DNA of 64,000 nt, taken from NCBI GenBank assembly GCA_030432255.1, contig JAUIHS010000021.1:1-64000 (forward strand). Reading direction: 5' to 3'. The notes beneath the pieces are model-generated. The model saw only the letters and a list, made by a program, of their open reading frames with translations. It did not search any database and was not told the DNA's origin. The DNA comes from Phycisphaerae bacterium (lineage in GTDB: Bacteria; Planctomycetota; Phycisphaerae; Phycisphaerales; UBA1924). The position numbers and the translations under genes were made by a program. Below are positions 27,073 to 36,077 of this stretch, in pieces (the first letter of the stretch is position 1; each line of letters opens with the position of its first letter).

Positions 27073-27334
27073 TGTCGTTCTCGGTCGGGGGCATTCGTGT
27101 TTCAGGACGCTCTGTCGTTATCGCGCCGGATCTCACACGCGCAGACGGCAGAGACGTACCGGCACCGGCGGCTGCGCAACGCCTCCCGTTGATTCGGCGG
27201 GTCTCGATTCCGATCGTTCTCGCGTGAGTCGGAGGACTTGCATCGGGTGATCGTGTTATCGCCCGGGAGTCGGGGAACCCGGAGACCCGCCGGGACGCAA
27301 CAGCGCACGCCGAAGGAGGGCGTGCGGTTCCGAA
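27073..27334. other. Gene-free stretch upstream of flagellin 2
   Basis: No coding region is supported here. It contains imperfect CGGG/CCCG-type 7-bp spaced motifs near 27253-27290 and should hold the promoter of flagellin 2, but I found no convincing sigma-28 or sigma-54 element; a CCGGCACCGGCGGCTGCG stretch near 27158 has sigma-54-like parts with spacing one base too long. Confidence 0.4.
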
Positions 27335-27335
27335 C

Positions 27336-27370
27336 GTTCCGTCACACGGATGGGAACAGTTCAAGGAGGA
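27336..27370 (+). promoter_or_regulatory. Candidate CsrA-binding leader of flagellin 2
   Basis: GTTCC (27336-27340) pairs with GGAAC (27353-27357), placing ACACGGATG in the hairpin loop, close to the CsrA consensus ACARGGAUG. A second GGA-GGA motif (27365-27370) is the ribosome-binding site itself, 17 nt downstream. Two sites of this spacing would let one CsrA dimer bridge them and block translation. Confidence 0.55.
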
Positions 27371-27375
27371 ATCAC

Positions 27376-28908
27376 ATGACTCGCATTAACACCAACGTCA
27401 ACTCTCTCATTGCCAAGCGCGTGCTCGGCCTCAACAACCAGGCCCTCAACCAGTCACTGGAACGCCTCAGCACCGGTCTCCGCATCAATCGCGGCAAGGA
27501 TGACCCGGCCGGTCTGATCGCTTCCGAGAACCTTCGTGCCGAGAAGACCGCCCTGACTTCAGCGATCTCCAATGCGGAGCGTGCTGACCAGGTCGTGAAC
27601 ATCGCCGAGGGCGGTCTGGGCGAGATCTCCGGGCTGTTGAACGAGCTCCAGGGCCTGGTCACTTCGACCGCCAACTCCGCCGGTCTGTCCGACGAAGAGC
27701 GTGAGGCGAACCAGCTTCAGATCGACTCGATCCTGCAGACCGTCGATCGGATTGCCTCTTCCACCAGCTTCCAGGGCACCAAGCTGCTCAACGGCAACTT
27801 CGACTACACCGCCAGCGGTGTGAACGCTGAAGTCGCGTCCTACAAGGTGAATGCCGCCAAGCTCGAGTTCGGCTCCAACCGTGACGTCGACGTGGTCGTG
27901 ACCGGTTCCGCGCAGCGGGCCGGCTACTTCCTGTCCCTCGGTGGTGCGAACCTCGACCTCGGTGCAGCCACCGACGAGTTCGTCCTCGAGGTCGCCGGCG
28001 TCGACGGCTCACGCGAACTCAGCTTCGCATCCGGTACCGCCATCACCGATATCGCGGCTGCCATCAACAGCTTCACCGACGTCACCGGTGTGTCCGCCGC
28101 CGTCTCCGGCACCGGTATCCGAATCGACTCCACCGAGTTCGGCTCCGACGAGTTCGTCTCCGTGAAGGTCGTGGACGACGGCAGCATCGCCGCCGGCGAC
28201 GGTATCCACGCTCTGGATGGCGCTGATACCGCCACCGCCCTGACCGCCACCACGGCATACAACGCCTCGGCGGCGTCCAACGGCCTGACCGACTTCGGCC
28301 AGGACGTGAGCGCGACCATCAACGGTATCGTGGCCACATCCAAGGGCACCACGATCAGCATCAACACCGACTTCCTCGATGTTGAGATCGACCTCACCTA
28401 CAACACCGGTGCGACCAGTGCGGCCAGCCTCGGTTCCATCGACGCCCTGACCATTACGGGCGGCGGTGCCGACTTCCAGCTGGGCGGCAACGTCAACATC
28501 GCCAGCAAGGTCGCCCTGGGCATCTCCAATGTCGCCTCCCGTGAACTGGGGGCTGTGAGCGAGGGTGGCGTCAGTTACAACCTCTCTGACCTCGTGGCCG
28601 GCAAGTCGCTGAACGTCGAGGATGGCGATCTCGATATCGCTCAGAAGGTGGTCTCCGAGGCCATCAAGGAAGTCAGCGCGCAGCGCGGACGCCTGGGTGC
28701 CTTCCAGGCCAACACGGTCGGTGCGACCATCCGGAGCCTGGGCATCGCCCTGGAGAACTCCGCGGCGGCCGAGTCCGTGATCCGCGATGCCGACTTTGCG
28801 TCAGAGACGGCCGATCTGACCCGGGCCCAGATCCTGGCGTCCTCGGCTCAGAACACGCTGTCGCTGTCCAACTTCCAGCCTCAGAACGTGCTGCAGCTCC
28901 TGGGCTGA
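27376..28908 (+). CDS. Flagellin, paralogue 2
   Basis: The start is the ATG at 27376 after AAGGAGGAATCAC. The 510-residue product has TRINTNVNSLIAKRVLGLNN at the N-terminus, RLSTGLRINRGKDDPAG, and the C-terminal ESVIRDADFASETADLTRAQ...NFQPQNVLQLLG. The variable middle contains ELSFASGTAITDIAAAINSF plus TDVTGV and DEFVSVKVVDDGSIAAGDGI, a module shared with paralogue 3 and with the orphan flagellin-like gene at 46.7 kb. It is likely a filament subunit. It has the best CsrA-like leader of the three. Confidence 0.95.
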   Translation: MTRINTNVNSLIAKRVLGLNNQALNQSLERLSTGLRINRGKDDPAGLIASENLRAEKTALTSAISNAERADQVVNIAEGGLGEISGLLNELQGLVTSTANSAGLSDEEREANQLQIDSILQTVDRIASSTSFQGTKLLNGNFDYTASGVNAEVASYKVNAAKLEFGSNRDVDVVVTGSAQRAGYFLSLGGANLDLGAATDEFVLEVAGVDGSRELSFASGTAITDIAAAINSFTDVTGVSAAVSGTGIRIDSTEFGSDEFVSVKVVDDGSIAAGDGIHALDGADTATALTATTAYNASAASNGLTDFGQDVSATINGIVATSKGTTISINTDFLDVEIDLTYNTGATSAASLGSIDALTITGGGADFQLGGNVNIASKVALGISNVASRELGAVSEGGVSYNLSDLVAGKSLNVEDGDLDIAQKVVSEAIKEVSAQRGRLGAFQANTVGATIRSLGIALENSAAAESVIRDADFASETADLTRAQILASSAQNTLSLSNFQPQNVLQLLG

Positions 28909-28951
28909 GTTCTCGGACTCAAGTACGCTCTCTGAGCATCCGGTAATAAGC

Positions 28952-28990
28952 CGCCGCCCGGTTCAGTTCGACCGGGCGGCGTTTCTTTTT
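28952..28990 (+). terminator. Rho-independent terminator after flagellin 2
   Basis: CGCCGCCCGGT (28952-28962) pairs perfectly with ACCGGGCGGCG (28971-28981), 8-nt loop, followed by TTTCTTTTT. It separates the second flagellin from the third. Confidence 0.9.
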
Positions 28991-29052
28991 GGGGAGGACC
29001 GGACGTTATCGGAGCGCGGTGTTGCGTCCGATCAAAACTCACCGATATCGCA

Positions 29053-29080
29053 TCCCGGGACCCGATTCCCGGACCCGAAT
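29053..29080. repeat. Degenerate heptamer run in the flagellin 3 leader
   Basis: Four 7-bp units (TCCCGGG, ACCCGAT, TCCCGGA, CCCGAAT) lie just upstream of the third flagellin. The run contains two GGA motifs and resembles the CCCGANT-type intergenic heptamers elsewhere in the window. Confidence 0.5.
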
Positions 29081-29096
29081 TGGTGAGACCTGAACT

Positions 29097-30650
29097 ATGA
29101 GCAGAATCAATACGAATGTCGCCTCCCTCATTGGTCAGCATGTGCTGGGCCAGAACAACGCCTCTCTGAACATCTCGCTCGAGAGGCTGTCGACTGGCTT
29201 GCGCATCAACCGTGGTAAGGACGATCCGGCCGGACTCATCGCATCGGAGAACCTCCGAGCGGAGAAGACGGCCCTCGATACCGCCATTGGGAACGCGGAG
29301 AGAGCAGACCAGGTCGCCAACATCGCGGAAGGAGGCCTGGACGAAGTCGCACGTCTCCTCAATGAGCTGCAGGGGCTCATTACGCAGACGGCAAATGACG
29401 GCGGCTTGTCCGGAGAGGAGCGCGAAGCCAACCAGCTTCAGATCGACTCCATCCTCCAGACCATCGACCGCGTTGCCGAAGCAACAAGCTTCCAGGGCAC
29501 CAAGCTCCTGAACGGCAACTTCGATTACACCACCACGAACATCAACAGCCAGGTCGCTGACTTCCAGGTCAACGGCGCCAAGCTCAGCTTCGGCGAAACA
29601 CGCGATGTCGAAGTGCTGGTCTACGGTTCGGCACAGGTCGCCGGTTACCTGCTGTCCTTCGGTGGCGACATCGACCTCGGATCCGCGGGCGAGCAGTTTG
29701 TCGTCGAGATCGCGGGTTCCCTCGGTTCACGTGAACTCAGCTTCGCATCCGGTACCGCGCTCGCAGATGTCGTCGCTGCCATCAACAGCTTCACAGACGT
29801 CACGGGCGTGCTGGCCACCGAGTCCGGCACCGGTATCCGACTCGAGAGCATCGAGTTCGGCTCCAACGAGTTCGTGTCAGTCACGATCGTGGACGACGGG
29901 GCCATCGCTGCCGGTGACGGTATCCACGCATTCGATGCGGCTGACACCGCCACCGCTGATACCGCCATCCTGGCGACCTACACGTCAACCGCCGCCGAGA
30001 ACGGTGTGCGCGACTTCGGTGAAGACGTGCGTGCAACCATCAACGGCATCGTGGCCACCACCAATGGCACGACCGTGCGCATCAACACCGACTTCCTCGA
30101 TGTCGAAGTCGAACTCGGTTACGACACCTCCGGTCCCGCCGGACCCAATGCGGCCAAGCTCGGTGCCCTCACCGGCTTCACCATCGAGGGTGGAGGCGCT
30201 GACTTCCAGTTGGCCGGGCGAGTCGATATCGCGGGACGTGTCAGCGTCGGTATCCAGTCAGTTGCCGCTCGCTACATCGGACGAAGCGTCGTCGATATCG
30301 GTGGTACCGATACCACCTATCACCTCAAGGACCTCTCCACCGGTGCCGCGCTCAACGTCGTCGATGGCAACACCGATGCGGCGCAGATCGTGCTCGAGAA
30401 GTCCATCAAGGAAATCAGCACCCTACGAGGCCGACTTGGTGCCTTCCAGAAGAACACGGTCGGTGCCACCATTCGCAGCCTCGGCATCGCGCTTGAGAAT
30501 ACCACCGCGGCGGAGTCCATCATTCGTGACGCCGACTTCGCCGACGAAACGGCGGAACTGACGCGCAGTCAGATCCTCGTGTCTTCGGCAACACAGATTC
30601 TCTCCATCGCCAACTCCCAGCCGCAGAACGCACTCCAGCTTCTCGGCTGA
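29097..30650 (+). CDS. Flagellin, paralogue 3
   Basis: The 517-residue product starts SRINTNVASLIGQHVLGQNN and ends ILSIANSQPQNALQLLG, with the full conserved N- and C-terminal flagellin regions. Its middle closely follows paralogue 2 (ELSFASGTALADVVAAINSF, EFVSVTIVDDGAIAAGDGI). The leader lacks the AGGAGG site of the other two; only GGTGAG lies upstream of the ATG, so initiation is probably weaker. It is transcribed separately behind the terminator at 28952 and has its own terminator. Confidence 0.95.
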   Translation: MSRINTNVASLIGQHVLGQNNASLNISLERLSTGLRINRGKDDPAGLIASENLRAEKTALDTAIGNAERADQVANIAEGGLDEVARLLNELQGLITQTANDGGLSGEEREANQLQIDSILQTIDRVAEATSFQGTKLLNGNFDYTTTNINSQVADFQVNGAKLSFGETRDVEVLVYGSAQVAGYLLSFGGDIDLGSAGEQFVVEIAGSLGSRELSFASGTALADVVAAINSFTDVTGVLATESGTGIRLESIEFGSNEFVSVTIVDDGAIAAGDGIHAFDAADTATADTAILATYTSTAAENGVRDFGEDVRATINGIVATTNGTTVRINTDFLDVEVELGYDTSGPAGPNAAKLGALTGFTIEGGGADFQLAGRVDIAGRVSVGIQSVAARYIGRSVVDIGGTDTTYHLKDLSTGAALNVVDGNTDAAQIVLEKSIKEISTLRGRLGAFQKNTVGATIRSLGIALENTTAAESIIRDADFADETAELTRSQILVSSATQILSIANSQPQNALQLLG

Positions 30651-30677
30651 TCCGAAGCACCTGATTCGTCAGCACAC

Positions 30678-30718
30678 CAGCGGCACGAGGTCTTACGACT
30701 TCGTGCCGCTGTTCATTT
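30678..30718 (+). terminator. Terminator-like hairpin after flagellin 3
   Basis: CAGCGGCACGA (30678-30688) pairs with TCGTGCCGCTG (30701-30711) around a 12-nt loop and is followed by TTCATTT. Confidence 0.7.
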
Positions 30719-30787
30719 GAATCCGGTCTCGGGCAACGGGCACCCGGCATCAGCGATTGCACCGAATCAGTGCACCGCGCAGCGAAT

Positions 30788-32200
30788 TCATGCGCCCAGG
30801 CGCTCGTCCACCTTCTGCTTCCACTCCTCATACCCGGCGCGGCCCATCAGGCCGAAGGTGGCGACCTTGCCCGTCTCGACCGCCGGCTGGTCATAGGCAT
30901 CGATGCCCAGCATCAGCCCGACATATGCCGTCGTGATCTCCCACAGGGCAATGAACTGGCCGATGTGGGCAGCGTCCACCTGCGGGAAGCGAATCGTGAG
31001 GTTGGGTCGCTGCGACTCGACAAAGGCAAACTCAGTCGCACGCTTTTCCGCGTTGAGAAGTCTCGAGAACGAGGCGCCTTCCAGGTACGCGAGCGGCTCG
31101 ACGCCGAGTCCCGTGGGGATCGTCAGGTCCTGCGCTCCGAAGGTCCCGACTTCGAGGAAACAGAAGACCTTGTCATTCGGCCCTTCTCGATACAACTGCA
31201 CCTGTGAGTGCTGGTCCGTGGTGCCCAGGGCCTTGACAGGTGTGTACCCTGCGAAGACCTCCCTGCCCGCCTTGTCATGCCGCTTGCCGAGCGACTCCGC
31301 CCACAACTGACGATACCAGTCAGCCATCAGGTACAGGCTGTTCGCGTACGGCATCATCACATGCACATCCTTGTCCCGCTCATTCCCCAGGCGGTGCAGC
31401 AGCGTCGCGAGCATCGCGGCCGGATTGTCCGCAAGGTCCGCCTTCGAACAGCGGGCGTCCATTGCCGCTGCTCCCTCCAGCAGCATATGAATATCGATCC
31501 CCGCCATTGCGGCGCTGAAGAGTCCGACTGGTGAGAGCACGCTGAACCGGCCACCGACACCTTCCGGTACCGGCAGCGTGGTGTAGCCGTTCTCGTCACA
31601 GATGCGGCGCATCGTGCCCTTCTCCGGATCCGTGATGATCACGAAGTGGTCGGCATGCTGGTCGCGCCCCACCGCATCGATCATCATCTGGCGGACGGTC
31701 ATGAACTGTGAAGCCGTCTCGCACGTCTCGCCGGACTTGCTGATGACGTTGAACAGCGTGCGCTTCAGGCCGGGGTCAGACGACCGGCAGTAATCCAGGA
31801 CGCTGCCGAAGTACGCCGGATCCACGTTGTCCACCACGAAGACACGCGGGCAGCCGCGGCGTTCCGAAGCGGGAAGGAGGTTGTATGTCGAGGGATTCAG
31901 CGCCGACTGCAACGCAATGTTGCCCAGTGCGGAGCCGCCGATGCCCAGGACCACCATGTTGTCGAAGCGTCCCTGGCAGCGCTCAGCGATCGCGAGGACA
32001 TCATTGATGTGCTGAGACTTCACGGGATCGAAAGGAAGGCCGCGCCACCGTTCCCACCCGGTATTCCGGGTGGATTCGAGAGAGGCGGTCAGATCCGCCA
32101 CACGCTTCGCCCACTCCGATCCGGCTGCCACGGACGCCGGGTCAAGGCCGTGATCGCCGACAGCGGTGGACAGACAGTTGCGATAGTCAAGGTCAAGCAT
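30788..32200 (-). CDS. pgi: Glucose-6-phosphate isomerase
   Basis: The 470-residue enzyme shows the phosphosugar-binding VVLGIGGSALGNIALQSAL near residue 85, FNVISKSGETCETASQFM near 150, GGRFSVLSPVGL near 218 (PGI signature 1 type), and ALGTTDQHSQVQL with the active-site His near 330. It interconverts glucose-6-P and fructose-6-P. It is the shorter bacterial/archaeal-bacterial type rather than the 550-residue E. coli type. The ATG at 32200 follows GGAAGGCTCCC. It is divergent from hpt. Confidence 0.95.
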   Translation of the reverse strand: MLDLDYRNCLSTAVGDHGLDPASVAAGSEWAKRVADLTASLESTRNTGWERWRGLPFDPVKSQHINDVLAIAERCQGRFDNMVVLGIGGSALGNIALQSALNPSTYNLLPASERRGCPRVFVVDNVDPAYFGSVLDYCRSSDPGLKRTLFNVISKSGETCETASQFMTVRQMMIDAVGRDQHADHFVIITDPEKGTMRRICDENGYTTLPVPEGVGGRFSVLSPVGLFSAAMAGIDIHMLLEGAAAMDARCSKADLADNPAAMLATLLHRLGNERDKDVHVMMPYANSLYLMADWYRQLWAESLGKRHDKAGREVFAGYTPVKALGTTDQHSQVQLYREGPNDKVFCFLEVGTFGAQDLTIPTGLGVEPLAYLEGASFSRLLNAEKRATEFAFVESQRPNLTIRFPQVDAAHIGQFIALWEITTAYVGLMLGIDAYDQPAVETGKVATFGLMGRAGYEEWKQKVDERLGA

Positions 32201-32233
32201 GGGAGCCTTCCGTCTTCCTGCGGTTCGGAAGGA

Positions 32234-32263
32234 CGGGAACAGTTCCCGCCTCGCTTGCGGTAG
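32234..32263. repeat. Short GC hairpin repeat between pgi and hpt
   Basis: GGGAAC-A-GTTCCC followed by CTCGCTTGC lies between the divergent genes. The CTCGCTTGC piece recurs at about 60581 next to a GGAGCGGAAGCTCC hairpin, so this may be a small relative of the composite repeat family. Confidence 0.4.
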
Positions 32264-32273
32264 GATACCCGCC

Positions 32274-32846
32274 ATGGAACACCACGTCGGACGCGTGCTG
32301 ATCTCCCGGGACAGAATCAATGACCGGGTGGCGGAACTGGGGCAAAAACTCTCAGAGGATCTCGCGGCTGCGCTGCGGGCCGAGGGCGACGATACCCTCG
32401 ACCACCCCGATCGCGTGGTGATGGTCCCGGTCCTGACCGGCGCCATCGTCTTCGTCGCCGACCTCGTCCGTCACATGCCGCTGAAGATGTCGCTCCGCCT
32501 TGTCAGCGTCTCCAGCTATCCCGGTCAGTCGAAGAAGTCGAAGGGCGCATCACTCCGCGGCGCGCTGCCGAATGATCTTGAAGGCCGGCATGTGGTCGTC
32601 GTCGACGACATCCTCGACTCCGGCCAGACGCTCGCGCTGGTGCAGGAGGCCATCATGGAGCAGAACCCCGCCTCGCTCCGCTTCTGCGTACTGCTCGACA
32701 AACAGGTCGAGAAGACCGTCGATATGAAGGCCGAGTACACCGGGTTCGAGATTCCGGATGAATTCGTCGTCGGCTATGGACTGGATTACGACGGCTTCTA
32801 CCGGAACCTTCCGGACATCATGGTCCTCGCGGAAGATCATCGATGA
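32274..32846 (+). CDS. hpt: Hypoxanthine phosphoribosyltransferase
   Basis: The 190-residue protein has the PRPP-binding motif VVVVDDILDSGQTL near residue 107 and the purine-side EIPDEFVVGYGLDY near 160, typical of hypoxanthine/guanine PRTases. It salvages hypoxanthine to IMP. The family size is about 180 residues, so the ATG at 32274 is preferred over the longer open frame to 32199. The stop overlaps the start of the next gene by 4 bp. Confidence 0.93.
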   Translation: MEHHVGRVLISRDRINDRVAELGQKLSEDLAAALRAEGDDTLDHPDRVVMVPVLTGAIVFVADLVRHMPLKMSLRLVSVSSYPGQSKKSKGASLRGALPNDLEGRHVVVVDDILDSGQTLALVQEAIMEQNPASLRFCVLLDKQVEKTVDMKAEYTGFEIPDEFVVGYGLDYDGFYRNLPDIMVLAEDHR

Positions 32847-33469
32847 GAACCCGCAGCGGCGACGACATCGTGGTGGATCGCCGCGAAGTAGCCGACGAGC
32901 GACCCGGAGCAGTGGTCGCCGCGGCAGCGTCCGAATCCGATCTCGTCGCACGCTGCCAGGTCCTGACCCTCGACATCCTTCAGGACGGCGAGATCATCCT
33001 GCTCGACCTGCGGCCGCATGGCGCGAGCGCTCTTCTCAGCCCGGTGACGCTGATCTGGTTCGCGATCGCAGTCCCCCTGCTCCTCCTCGCGCCTTTCGCC
33101 TTCACCCGCGGCGGCTCAGCAGCCTCCCTCGAGAACGTCGTCCTCATCCTCAGCCTCGGAACCCTGGCGCTCATCTTCGCGCAGGTGCTGGAATTGCGAC
33201 ATCGCCGGTACATCCTGACAGACCGGCGCGTGATTGCTTTCAGCAGATTCATGCACGTTGCCATGCCCCTGTCCGCGGTGCGAACGGTGAAGTTGACCCG
33301 TTCCCGCCGCGAGCGCCTCGTGGACCTCGGCACGCTGCACTTCAACGACCACGGCAACCGCCCCGCGGTGCGCTGGGACATGCTCGGTCGACCGGAGGAC
33401 GTGATGCGTGCGGTGGAAGACTGTGTTGAACGCTACGCGAGAGGTGACTTCGAGCGCGACGCCGGGTGA
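32843..33469 (+). CDS. Membrane protein with PH-like (bPH2-type) domain
   Basis: The 208-residue product has two hydrophobic segments at about residues 67-87 and 96-114, followed by HRRYILTDRRVIAFSRF, AVRTVKLTRSRRERLVDLG and a TLHFND strand, the pattern of bacterial PH-like (YdbS/YdbT) domains. A charged N-terminal 40 residues precedes the first strand ILQDGEIILLDLRP. The function is unknown; such proteins are membrane-associated. It is translationally coupled to hpt by an ATGA overlap. Confidence 0.7.
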   Translation: MRTRSGDDIVVDRREVADERPGAVVAAAASESDLVARCQVLTLDILQDGEIILLDLRPHGASALLSPVTLIWFAIAVPLLLLAPFAFTRGGSAASLENVVLILSLGTLALIFAQVLELRHRRYILTDRRVIAFSRFMHVAMPLSAVRTVKLTRSRRERLVDLGTLHFNDHGNRPAVRWDMLGRPEDVMRAVEDCVERYARGDFERDAG

Positions 33470-33492
33470 GGGCGTCGCTCTCCGCACCTCAC

Positions 33493-33699
33493 TCAGTCGT
33501 CGTCCCGTGTCTCGACAACGTTGCAGCGCGACTTGTCATAGACGTAGCACTTGCCGCCTTCTTCCTTGCGGGCCGCTGAGTGAGAGCCGTCGCAGTGGGG
33601 GAGGTTCTGGCTCAGGCCGCAGGCGCATATAAAGACGGGCTTGTCCTGCGGATCAATCTTGATGGGTCCGTCGGCTTCATGTCGAATCAGGCGTGCCAT
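33493..33699 (-). CDS. CDGSH-type iron-sulfur protein
   Basis: This 68-residue protein contains CACGLSQNLPHCDGSH near residues 25-40, the C-x-C-x-..-C-D-G-S-H motif that binds a [2Fe-2S] cluster with three Cys and one His. No membrane anchor is present, unlike mitochondrial mitoNEET. It is probably a soluble redox or cluster-transfer protein. It is convergent with the PH-like gene. Confidence 0.93.
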   Translation of the reverse strand: MARLIRHEADGPIKIDPQDKPVFICACGLSQNLPHCDGSHSAARKEEGGKCYVYDKSRCNVVETRDDD

Positions 33700-33785
33700 G
33701 AGTGCTCCTTTCGGTCAGCTTGAAACAGAGTCTAGAGCACTCGGAGCCCATGCGCAGCGATCTGTCGTGAATCGGGAGTTGAGAA

Positions 33786-33838
33786 TGCTCGGCACTCAGC
33801 ACTTGGCATTCGGCGTTCGGGAGGGATCGCCTGCGGCG
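33786..33838. repeat. Heptamer block plus GCCTGCGGCG motif
   Basis: Five 7-bp units of the pattern NNNTCGG/NNNTNGG (TGCTCGG, CACTCAG, CACTTGG, CATTCGG, CGTTCGG) at 33786-33820 are followed by GCCTGCGGCG (33829-33838). The latter is the reverse complement of the CGCCGCAGGC motif found in the composite repeat at 46.6 kb. Confidence 0.75.
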
Positions 33839-33886
33839 TCAACTTGAATGAGGCTCGGCGGCAAGGCGTGTGCATCGATTGAGACT

Positions 33887-33979
33887 GGAGCGGAGACTCC
33901 TCAGACTTCTCCGACGCAGGCGCTCAATCCCCGCTCCCCGCTCCCCGTCCCTGTTCCCTGTTCCCTGTTCCCTGCTTTC
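33887..33979. repeat. Composite repeat: GGAGCGGAGACTCC hairpin plus heptamers
   Basis: The hairpin motif GGAGCGGAGACTCC (33887-33900) and GACGCAGGCGCTC (about 33913-33925) are followed by six 7-bp units (CCGCTCC, CCGCTCC, CCGTCCC, TGTTCCC, TGTTCCC, TGTTCCC) at 33931-33972. It fills the gap before the MoxR gene stop. Confidence 0.8.
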
Positions 33980-33986
33980 ACTCTCT

Positions 33987-34922
33987 TCACGCCGGACTCG
34001 GCACCGATTGCATCACCTGGTCAATGATCTGGCGCGATGCTCGCATCTCGCCCGTCTGCAGGTACGCACGACTCACCACGCGATGCGCGCACACCGGGAT
34101 GATGTTGTCGACGATGTCCTCTGGGATGCAGTAGTCACGACCAGCCAGCAGCGCCGTCGAACGAGCCACGTGAGCCAGGGCCAGCGTGCCTCGCGGCGAC
34201 AGCCCGACCTGCAGGTCCTCGTGCTCACGCGTCTTGCCAGCGATCGCGATGATGTAGTCCACCAGCGACCGGTCCAGGCGCACCGCATCGACCGAGTCCT
34301 GCAAACCGATGACCATCTCAGGACTCAGGACCGCCCTCAACTCGCCCAGCAGGGTCTCCGCCGGTCGGAGTTGAAGCACACGCGCCTCATCCTCAGGTTC
34401 CGGGTACCCCACCTCAATCTGCATGAGAAAGCGATCAAGCTGGTTCTCAGGAAGCAGGTAGGTGCCTTCGAACTCATACGGGTTCTGTGTCGCGATCACC
34501 ATGAAGGGACGATCGAGTTGCACTATGCGACCGTCGATGGAAACCGAGGCCTCGTTCATTGACTCAAGGAGCGCCGACTGCGTTCGCGGCGGCGTCCGGT
34601 TGATCTCATCGGCAAGCACGATGTTCGCGAAGATCGGGCCGCGCCGGAACTCGAATTCAGCGCGGTTCCGGTCGTACACGCTGACGCCGAGGATGTCACT
34701 CGGGAGCATGTCCGGTGTGAGTTGGATGCGGCTGAAAGTGCAGTCCAGCGAGCGCGCCAGTGCAGTGGCGAGCAGCGTCTTGCCGACGCCCGGAACGTCC
34801 TCGATCAGAGTGTGCCCGCGCGCCAGCAGGCAGCAGATGACCTGGTCCACGGCCGCGGGGTTGCCGATGAACACGCTTCGGATGTTGTCGCGAAGGGCCT
34901 GGATGGATTCAGCGGGGGTCAT
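33987..34922 (-). CDS. MoxR-family AAA+ ATPase
   Basis: The 311-residue ATPase has Walker A EDVPGVGKT near residue 41, Walker B IVLADEINRTPPRTQSALL near 100, and sensor/arginine parts (MVIATQNPYEFEGTYLLPE, LDRFLM). These motifs define the MoxR group, which are chaperone-like ATPases usually encoded next to VWA-domain proteins; no VWA gene lies beside it here. The start at 34922 has no clear ribosome-binding site; an open frame continues to 34991. Confidence 0.92.
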   Translation of the reverse strand: MTPAESIQALRDNIRSVFIGNPAAVDQVICCLLARGHTLIEDVPGVGKTLLATALARSLDCTFSRIQLTPDMLPSDILGVSVYDRNRAEFEFRRGPIFANIVLADEINRTPPRTQSALLESMNEASVSIDGRIVQLDRPFMVIATQNPYEFEGTYLLPENQLDRFLMQIEVGYPEPEDEARVLQLRPAETLLGELRAVLSPEMVIGLQDSVDAVRLDRSLVDYIIAIAGKTREHEDLQVGLSPRGTLALAHVARSTALLAGRDYCIPEDIVDNIIPVCAHRVVSRAYLQTGEMRASRQIIDQVMQSVPSPA

Positions 34923-35111
34923 GGGGCCGCGAGTATACTCACCGATCCCATTCTCCGACGCGAGCCGATTCGAGGGCATGCGTGGTGTCATCGGTTATCA
35001 TTACGCACCAGAGGGCCTCCGGTTGTGCCCGATTTGTGGATCCGGGGCGAGTTTGTGCGTCCGATGCGTGCGGTTGAACGCTTCAGTGGTTCCGAATGAG
35101 GTCCATTTCAG

Positions 35112-36077
35112 GTGCATGCATCCGCGCACGAGACCGGTGAAACGTCACTCGAGGCGATCACCCAGAATCTCGATGCCACCCTCATGGGCGCCCTCCCCTG
35201 CATCGGCTGCGGCTACGACCTCCAGGGTATCTCCATCCGCGATGTCTGCCCGGAGTGCGGCACCGCCGTCCGGGCAACCATTCTCAACAAGGTCGACCCG
35301 CAGGCAGATGAGTTCAAACCCCTCGCCACGCCGCGCTTCACAGCGTGGATGCTCATCGTGTGGGCCGTCGCCGCCTTCGTCGCCGCAATGGGAATCTGGG
35401 CCGTTCGATGCGCCGAGTTCCTGAACAGTATTTCACGTTGGCACATCCGACCGGGGTGGGCACTGACGATGACCGCGATCGCCGCGGGAGTCTCCGGTAT
35501 CGCACTCGTCGGACTCATCCGCCCGGTGCGCGGGAAGCCCAGTTGGCGCGTGGGTGCGGCGATCTGCTCGATGGCCCTGTACGTACCCCTGCTGTGGATC
35601 CTCCATCGCATCCACCGCGTGATTGACCCCCTCAGTCCGGCGCCCTACTTCTCCAACGAGGCACTGCCGGAGCGGTCGCTCATGCGAATCGCGGGTGCGA
35701 TATGTCTCATCGGCATCCTGCTGCTGATCCGCCCGAACGCCCGCGACCTCGTCCGCCGCTGCATGGCGATGCGCACCGGCCGGGTCGGCCGGCAGACCCT
35801 GCTCGCCATGGTCGCGGTCCTCGGTCTCATGATCATCGGCGACCTGCTCCGCATCTGGGCGGGGTCGCTCCCGAGCACATCTGTCGCCATGCGGGACGTC
35901 CTGCTCTACCTCGGGAAGACGATCATCCTGATCGGGTCGCTGCTCCTGACGCTCGGCCTCTACCACGTGGTCCTGGACGCCCGCCGCATCGCCGGCGTCC
36001 TGCTCAGGCCACCGCCATCCCTGCGGGACGTGCTTGGCAAGGAGGTCGTCCCGGAATCCCCATCGACCTCCCGCTGA
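35112..36077 (+). CDS. Zinc-ribbon multi-span membrane protein
   Basis: The 321-residue product starts at a GTG and carries an N-terminal ribbon C-x2-C-GYDLQG...CPECG at about residues 30-50, then six or seven hydrophobic spans. The same ribbon style, with YDL or YDM after the second Cys, appears in three more proteins at 42.7-45.5 kb. No enzymatic motif is seen. It probably belongs to a Planctomycete-specific family of unknown function. It lies upstream of the chaperone block without obvious linkage. Confidence 0.75.
   Translation: MHASAHETGETSLEAITQNLDATLMGALPCIGCGYDLQGISIRDVCPECGTAVRATILNKVDPQADEFKPLATPRFTAWMLIVWAVAAFVAAMGIWAVRCAEFLNSISRWHIRPGWALTMTAIAAGVSGIALVGLIRPVRGKPSWRVGAAICSMALYVPLLWILHRIHRVIDPLSPAPYFSNEALPERSLMRIAGAICLIGILLLIRPNARDLVRRCMAMRTGRVGRQTLLAMVAVLGLMIIGDLLRIWAGSLPSTSVAMRDVLLYLGKTIILIGSLLLTLGLYHVVLDARRIAGVLLRPPPSLRDVLGKEVVPESPSTSR

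Noticed and set aside
27150..27180. Sigma-54 promoter for flagellin 2
   Set aside because: CGGCAC and TGCGC are present, but the distance between GG and GC is one base too long.
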